The notes below the pieces were generated by a model. It was not told the DNA's origin, did no database searches, and was given only the letters and a program-made list of their open reading frames with translations. Positions 60,803 through 64,000 of a stretch of 64,000 bases of DNA are shown piece after piece. The stretch's first letter is position 1; every line of letters begins with the position of its first letter. The stretch lies in contig JBMOQH010000012.1 in the NCBI GenBank assembly GCA_049322795.1, positions 1-64,000 on the forward strand, given 5' to 3'. The DNA comes from Immundisolibacter sp049322795. Its GTDB lineage: Bacteria; Pseudomonadota; Gammaproteobacteria; Immundisolibacterales; Immundisolibacteraceae. The position numbers and the translations under genes were made by a program.

Positions 60803-60877
60803 GGGCGATTAGCTCAGCGGTAGAGCACTACCTTCACACGGTAGGGGTCGCTGGTTCGATCCCAGCATCGCCCACCA
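60803..60877 (+). tRNA. tRNA-Val (anticodon CAC)
   Basis: A 75-base cloverleaf with encoded CCA. The acceptor pairs GGGCGAT with ATCGCCC, the anticodon stem CTACC/GGTAG encloses TTCACAC with anticodon CAC, and the T-arm contains GGTTCGATCCC. It diverges from gltX and is followed by a terminator. Confidence 0.97.
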
Positions 60878-60890
60878 GTCATGCCATAAG

Positions 60891-60915
60891 ACGCCCGGCC
60901 CGAACCGGGCGTTTT
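60891..60915 (+). terminator. Rho-independent terminator after tRNA-Val
   Basis: ACGCCCGG-CCCGAA-CCGGGCGT followed by TTTGC: an 8-bp stem with a short T-run, 13 bases after the tRNA end. Confidence 0.85.
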
Positions 60916-61001
60916 GCATTCCGGATCGCGACAGGCCGCGCCGCGGGCTGAGTCGCTACAATCCGCAGCCCGTTTCGATCTGCCGCCCGGCTGTTCCGCT
61001 C

Positions 61002-62063
61002 ATGGACAAACTCACCAATATCAACGTCGTCGAGCAACAGCTCATGCCGACTCCGGCCGAGGTGCGCGGCCGCCTGCCGCTGACACAGGTCGCGCAGCGC
61101 ACGGTGCTGGACGGCCGCGCCGCGGTCGAGGCCATCCTCGACCGGCGCGACCCGCGCCGGTTCGTGGTGGTCGGCCCCTGTTCGATCCACGATCTGGAGG
61201 CCGCCCGCGACTACGCGCGCCGCCTGCACGCGCTGGCGCAGGAGGTGAAGGACACGCTGCTGATCATCATGCGCGTGTACTTCGAGAAGCCGCGCACGTC
61301 GACCGGCTGGAAGGGTTTGATCAACGATCCGCGCATGGACGATTCCTTCCACATCGAGGAGGGCGTCATCAAGGCGCGCGAGCTGTTGCTGGAGCTGGCC
61401 GAGATGGGTCTGCCGGCCGGCACCGAGGCGCTCGATCCGATCATGCCGCAGTACCTGCACGACCTGATCACCTGGACCGCCATCGGCGCCCGCACCACCG
61501 AGTCGCAGACCCACCGCGAGATGTCGAGCGGACTGTCGACCGCGGTCGGCTTCAAGAACGGCACTGACGGCGGCATCGATGTCGCGGTCAACGCCATGAA
61601 ATCCGCCGCCAGCCCGCACAGTTTTCTCGGCATCAACCTGCAGGGCCAGTCGGCGGTGATCCGTACCCGCGGCAATCCGCACGGGCATCTGGTGCTGCGC
61701 GGCGGTCACGACCGGCCGAACTACGACTCGGTGGCCGTGGCGCTGTGCGAGCAGGCGCTGGCCAAGGCCAAGCTGCCGCAGAACATCGTGGTCGATTGCA
61801 GCCACGCCAACTGCAACAAGCAGCCCGAGCTGCAGGCGCTGGTGCTGGAGAACTGCGTCAACCAGATGCTGGACGGCAACCGATCCATCGTGGGTCTGAT
61901 GCTGGAAAGCAACCTCGAAGCCGGCAACCAGCCGATTCCGCAGGATCTGTCGCAGCTGCGCTACGGCGTGTCGGTGACCGATCCGTGCATCGACTGGCCG
62001 ACCACCGAGGCGCTGCTGCGCGGCATGCACGGCAAGCTGCTGCCGCTGGTCCGCGCCGCGTGA
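61002..62063 (+). CDS. 3-Deoxy-7-phosphoheptulonate (DAHP) synthase, class I (AroFGH type)
   Basis: 353 residues. It condenses phosphoenolpyruvate and erythrose-4-phosphate, the first step of the shikimate pathway. Motifs: VVGPCSIHDLEAARDYA (with the metal-binding Cys), FEKPRTSTGWKGLINDP, DPIMPQYLHDLITWTAIGARTTESQ, RGGHDRPNYDS and VDCSHANCNKQ. The N-terminal extension that carries feedback inhibition in AroF/G/H is present, but which amino acid inhibits it cannot be told. A GGAAGCGCTGA-type hairpin follows. Confidence 0.95.
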   Translation: MDKLTNINVVEQQLMPTPAEVRGRLPLTQVAQRTVLDGRAAVEAILDRRDPRRFVVVGPCSIHDLEAARDYARRLHALAQEVKDTLLIIMRVYFEKPRTSTGWKGLINDPRMDDSFHIEEGVIKARELLLELAEMGLPAGTEALDPIMPQYLHDLITWTAIGARTTESQTHREMSSGLSTAVGFKNGTDGGIDVAVNAMKSAASPHSFLGINLQGQSAVIRTRGNPHGHLVLRGGHDRPNYDSVAVALCEQALAKAKLPQNIVVDCSHANCNKQPELQALVLENCVNQMLDGNRSIVGLMLESNLEAGNQPIPQDLSQLRYGVSVTDPCIDWPTTEALLRGMHGKLLPLVRAA

Positions 62064-62091
62064 GGACGCGCTGATTCATTCAGCGCTTCCC
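62064..62091. repeat. GGAAGCGCTGA hairpin repeat, copy 4
   Basis: GAGGACGCGCTGA, then TTCAT, then TCAGCGCTTCCC directly after the DAHP synthase stop. The inner 7 bp (GCGCTGA/TCAGCGC) pair exactly; the outer part is imperfect. Presumed transcription end. Confidence 0.65.
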
Positions 62092-62340
62092 GGCCGGGGC
62101 CATGGTCCCCGGGTGTGTCCATCGATTCGTTGATCGGGTCGCTGGCGTGTGCCGCGATGCGGCGAGCGAGAACGGCCCAGCGATGGGGCTGTTCAGCATC
62201 TTGTTCGGGGCGACGCGGAAAATTCCATCGGCCGGTTTTGTCGCGCCAAGGGCATCTTGCCGCCGATCAAGCCTGGGCGGCGGGGTGTCTGTGATGCTGC
62301 AAGCCCGGTGGAGCCGGGCCGACCGCACGCTGTCACGTCA
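62092..62340. other. Intergenic stretch before the feo control region
   Basis: No gene, RNA or repeat is recognised in these 249 bases. Small open frames on both strands lack ribosome sites and family sequence. A promoter for feoAB is expected near its right end. Confidence 0.5.
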
Positions 62341-62354
62341 TTGACCAGGGTCAG
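62341..62354. promoter_or_regulatory. CRP/FNR-like box TTGAC-N4-GTCAG upstream of feoAB
   Basis: TTGACCAGGGTCAG lies 98 bases before feoA and 10 bases from the Fur box. FNR activation together with Fur repression is the known control of feo in E. coli, so this site is plausible despite the last-base mismatch. Confidence 0.5.
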
Positions 62355-62363
62355 CGGACGTTT

Positions 62364-62382
62364 CTGATAATCGTTATCATCA
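62364..62382. promoter_or_regulatory. Fur box upstream of feoAB
   Basis: CTGATAATCGTTATCATCA contains the perfect palindrome TGATAA-TCG-TTATCA and matches the GATAATGATAATCATTATC Fur consensus well. It sits 70 bases before the feoA start and implies repression of ferrous-iron uptake when iron is plentiful. Confidence 0.85.
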
Positions 62383-62451
62383 ACCGCGTGTTCGGCCCAT
62401 CGGGCGGCCGGCGGGCGCTGTGCCGGCGTGCCCTCATCAAACCGTATCGCC

Positions 62452-62721
62452 ATGACCGATAACGATCCCGCTTCGCCGCTGCCCACGCTGGAAAGCCTCG
62501 CGCTACGCCAGCCGATGGTGGTGGCCGACGTCCGCGTGCCCGACGAGTTTCCCGAGTGGCAGCGCTGGCTGGAAGAAATCGGCTTCATTCCCGGTGAGTC
62601 GGTCTGCCTGCTCGCGCGCGCCGTGCCGGGTGGTGATCCGCTGGTGGTGCGCATCGGCACGTCAACGTTTGCGCTGCGCCGGGCCGAGGCCGCCTGCGTG
62701 CTGGTCGAGGCCGCGGGGTGA
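62452..62721 (+). CDS. feoA: Ferrous iron transport protein FeoA
   Basis: 89 residues, a single SH3-like FeoA domain: VPDEFPEWQRWLEEIGFIPGESVCLLARAVPGGDPLVVRIG, then TFALRRAEAACVLVE. It assists FeoB, probably by contacting its cytoplasmic face. The ATG was chosen at MTDND; an upstream in-frame ATG (62428) precedes no family sequence. Its stop overlaps the feoB GTG (GTGA). Confidence 0.92.
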   Translation: MTDNDPASPLPTLESLALRQPMVVADVRVPDEFPEWQRWLEEIGFIPGESVCLLARAVPGGDPLVVRIGTSTFALRRAEAACVLVEAAG

Positions 62722-64000
62722 ATAACGAAGCGGTCATCCACTTCCAGCGCGCCGAGCCACTGGTGGCGCTGCTCGGCAACCCCAACTGCGGCAAGACCGC
62801 GCTGTTCAATCTGCTGACCGGCAGTCGCCAGAAGGTGGCCAACTACGCCGGCGTCACGGTGGAGCGCAAGGAAGGCCGTTTCAGCACCGCCGCCGGCCGG
62901 GACGTGCGCGTGCTGGACCTGCCGGGCGCCTACAGCCTGCACCCGCGCTCGCCGGACGAGCGCGTGACGGCGGACGTCCTGTACGGCCGTGCGGCCGGGG
63001 AAAAACGGCCCGATCTGGTGGTGTGCGTGGTCGATGCCACCAACCTGCGGCGCAACCTGCGCCTGGTGCTGGCCGCCAAGCGCCTGCGCCTGCCCTGCGT
63101 GGTGGCGCTCAACATGATGGACTTGGCCGGACGCCGCGGGCTGAAGGTCGATCCCGCGGCGCTTTCGCGTGAGCTCGGCGTGCCGGTGATCCCGACGGTG
63201 GCGGTGAAAAGCGACGGCGCGCAGGCCTTGCGTGCCCTGCTCGGCGACGTCGCCACCTGGCCAAAACAGGATTACGCGGGCGAGCTGCCGGCCGGCGCCG
63301 AAGCCGATCCGCGCGGCGATCACGCCGCCGTGCGCGCCATCCTGGAGCGCCTGGGCCTGGACGAGTCCCTGCCGCATCTGGCCAGCGACCGCATCGACCG
63401 CGTGGTGCTGCACCCGGTGTTCGGGCCGCTGTTGTTGGCGGTGGTGCTGTTTTTGGTGTTCCAGGCCGTGTTTGCCTGGGCCGAGGCGCCGATGGGCTGG
63501 ATCGAGGCTGCCACCGCCTGGGCGGGCGATCTGCTGACGTCTGTGTTGCCGGACGGCTGGCTGCGCAGCCTGCTGGTGGACGGCGTCATCGCCGGCGCCG
63601 GTGGCGTGCTGGTGTTCCTGCCACAGATCGTGATTCTGTTCTTTTTCATCCTGGTGCTGGAGGAATCCGGCTACCTGCCGCGGGCGGCCTTTCTGCTCGA
63701 TCGCCTGATGGGTGGCGTGGGGCTCTCGGGGCGCTCGTTCATCCCCTTGCTGTCGAGCTTCGCCTGCGCCATCCCCGGCATCATGGCCGCGCGCACCATC
63801 GCCAACCCGCGCGACCGGCTGGTCACCATCCTCATCGCGCCGCTGATGACCTGCTCGGCGCGGTTGCCGGTGTACGCGCTGCTGATCGGTGCGTTCATCC
63901 CGCGCCGGCAGGTGTGGGGCGGGCTGGAGTTGCAGGGTTTGGTGCTGTTGGTGCTGTACGTGGCCGGCATCGCCGGCGCGCTGGCGGTGGCCTGGGTGCT
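62718..64000 (+). CDS. feoB: Ferrous iron transporter FeoB (runs off the window)
   Basis: Starts at a GTG overlapping the feoA stop and stays open to the last base, about 427 codons of an expected 750 or more. The N-terminal G-protein domain has G1 GNPNCGKT (20-27), G3 DLPG (67-70) and G4 NMMD (132-135). A membrane part follows: VLHPVFGPLLLAVVLFLVFQ, then VIAGAGGVLVFLPQIVILFF and EESGYLPRAAFLLDRLMGGVGLSGRSFIPLLSSFACAIPGIMAARTI, the FeoB gate region. It imports Fe2+ across the inner membrane. It has no stop codon in the window. Confidence 0.96.
   Translation, partial: MNNEAVIHFQRAEPLVALLGNPNCGKTALFNLLTGSRQKVANYAGVTVERKEGRFSTAAGRDVRVLDLPGAYSLHPRSPDERVTADVLYGRAAGEKRPDLVVCVVDATNLRRNLRLVLAAKRLRLPCVVALNMMDLAGRRGLKVDPAALSRELGVPVIPTVAVKSDGAQALRALLGDVATWPKQDYAGELPAGAEADPRGDHAAVRAILERLGLDESLPHLASDRIDRVVLHPVFGPLLLAVVLFLVFQAVFAWAEAPMGWIEAATAWAGDLLTSVLPDGWLRSLLVDGVIAGAGGVLVFLPQIVILFFFILVLEESGYLPRAAFLLDRLMGGVGLSGRSFIPLLSSFACAIPGIMAARTIANPRDRLVTILIAPLMTCSARLPVYALLIGAFIPRRQVWGGLELQGLVLLVLYVAGIAGALAVAWV

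Overview
High-GC (by eye about two-thirds G+C), densely coding DNA that looks like a gammaproteobacterial chromosome. Supporting points: an ilvE-waaF-waaC-waaG-waaP lipopolysaccharide (LPS) core locus ordered as in Pseudomonas, gltX followed by tRNA-Ala and tRNA-Glu, a divergent hcp/nsrR pair with an NsrR box, feoAB behind a Fur box, hrpA and plsY. The load of Rieske oxygenases and meta-cleavage enzymes suggests a degrader of (poly)aromatic compounds. A lineage such as Immundisolibacter would fit, but that is inference.

Layout. (1) 1-9044, minus strand: ilvE, a CHCC zinc-finger protein and an LPS-core operon joined mostly by ATGA overlaps: waaF, waaC, waaG, waaP, a double-kinase protein, a carbamoyltransferase and a sulfotransferase whose 3' end has been replaced by an IS5-family insertion sequence. 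(2) 9.2-16.9 kb: a membrane protein, a Rieske oxygenase, two copies of a heme-oxygenase-like iron enzyme plus ferredoxin pair, an extradiol dioxygenase, a crotonase and an acyl-CoA dehydrogenase. (3) 16.9-19.2 kb: EVE-domain protein, plsY, a MidA-like methyltransferase. (4) 19.5-26.9 kb, plus strand: a Rieske alpha/beta pair, a cysteine-less thiolase with its DUF35 partner, an acyl-CoA ligase, a second type of Rieske oxygenase with a small unrecognised partner, and an isochorismatase-fold protein. (5) 27-47 kb: mixed housekeeping genes (pyruvate-kinase-like protein, Na/Pi transporter, hrpA, Sel1 protein, MFS transporter, M16 protease, hcp/nsrR, DUF2058), interrupted by a meta-cleavage hydrolase/hydratase pair and a second Rieske plus small-partner module. 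(6) 58.2-47.4 kb, minus strand: a probable six-gene operon of a ThDP enzyme, two citrate-synthase-like proteins, a TonB-dependent receptor, a periplasmic binding protein and a very large hybrid kinase/diguanylate cyclase/phosphodiesterase. (7) 59-64 kb: tRNA genes, gltX, DAHP synthase and feoAB; feoB runs off the end.

How it fits together. The catabolic genes form several short units rather than one pathway operon: ring oxygenation (four Rieske alpha subunits), extradiol cleavage, meta-cleavage-product hydrolysis and hydration, and CoA-dependent side-chain removal (ligase, dehydrogenase, crotonase, thiolase-fold lyase). No Rieske reductase and no dedicated pathway regulator is visible, so electron supply and control must come partly from elsewhere. 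The least described items are the iron-enzyme/ferredoxin pair, in which an Asp replaces a cluster Cys in both copies, and the Rieske plus 109-residue partner module, present twice about 21 kb apart. Recurrent intergenic signals are a hairpin family built on GGAAGCGCTGA and five TTGA-N6-TCA boxes.
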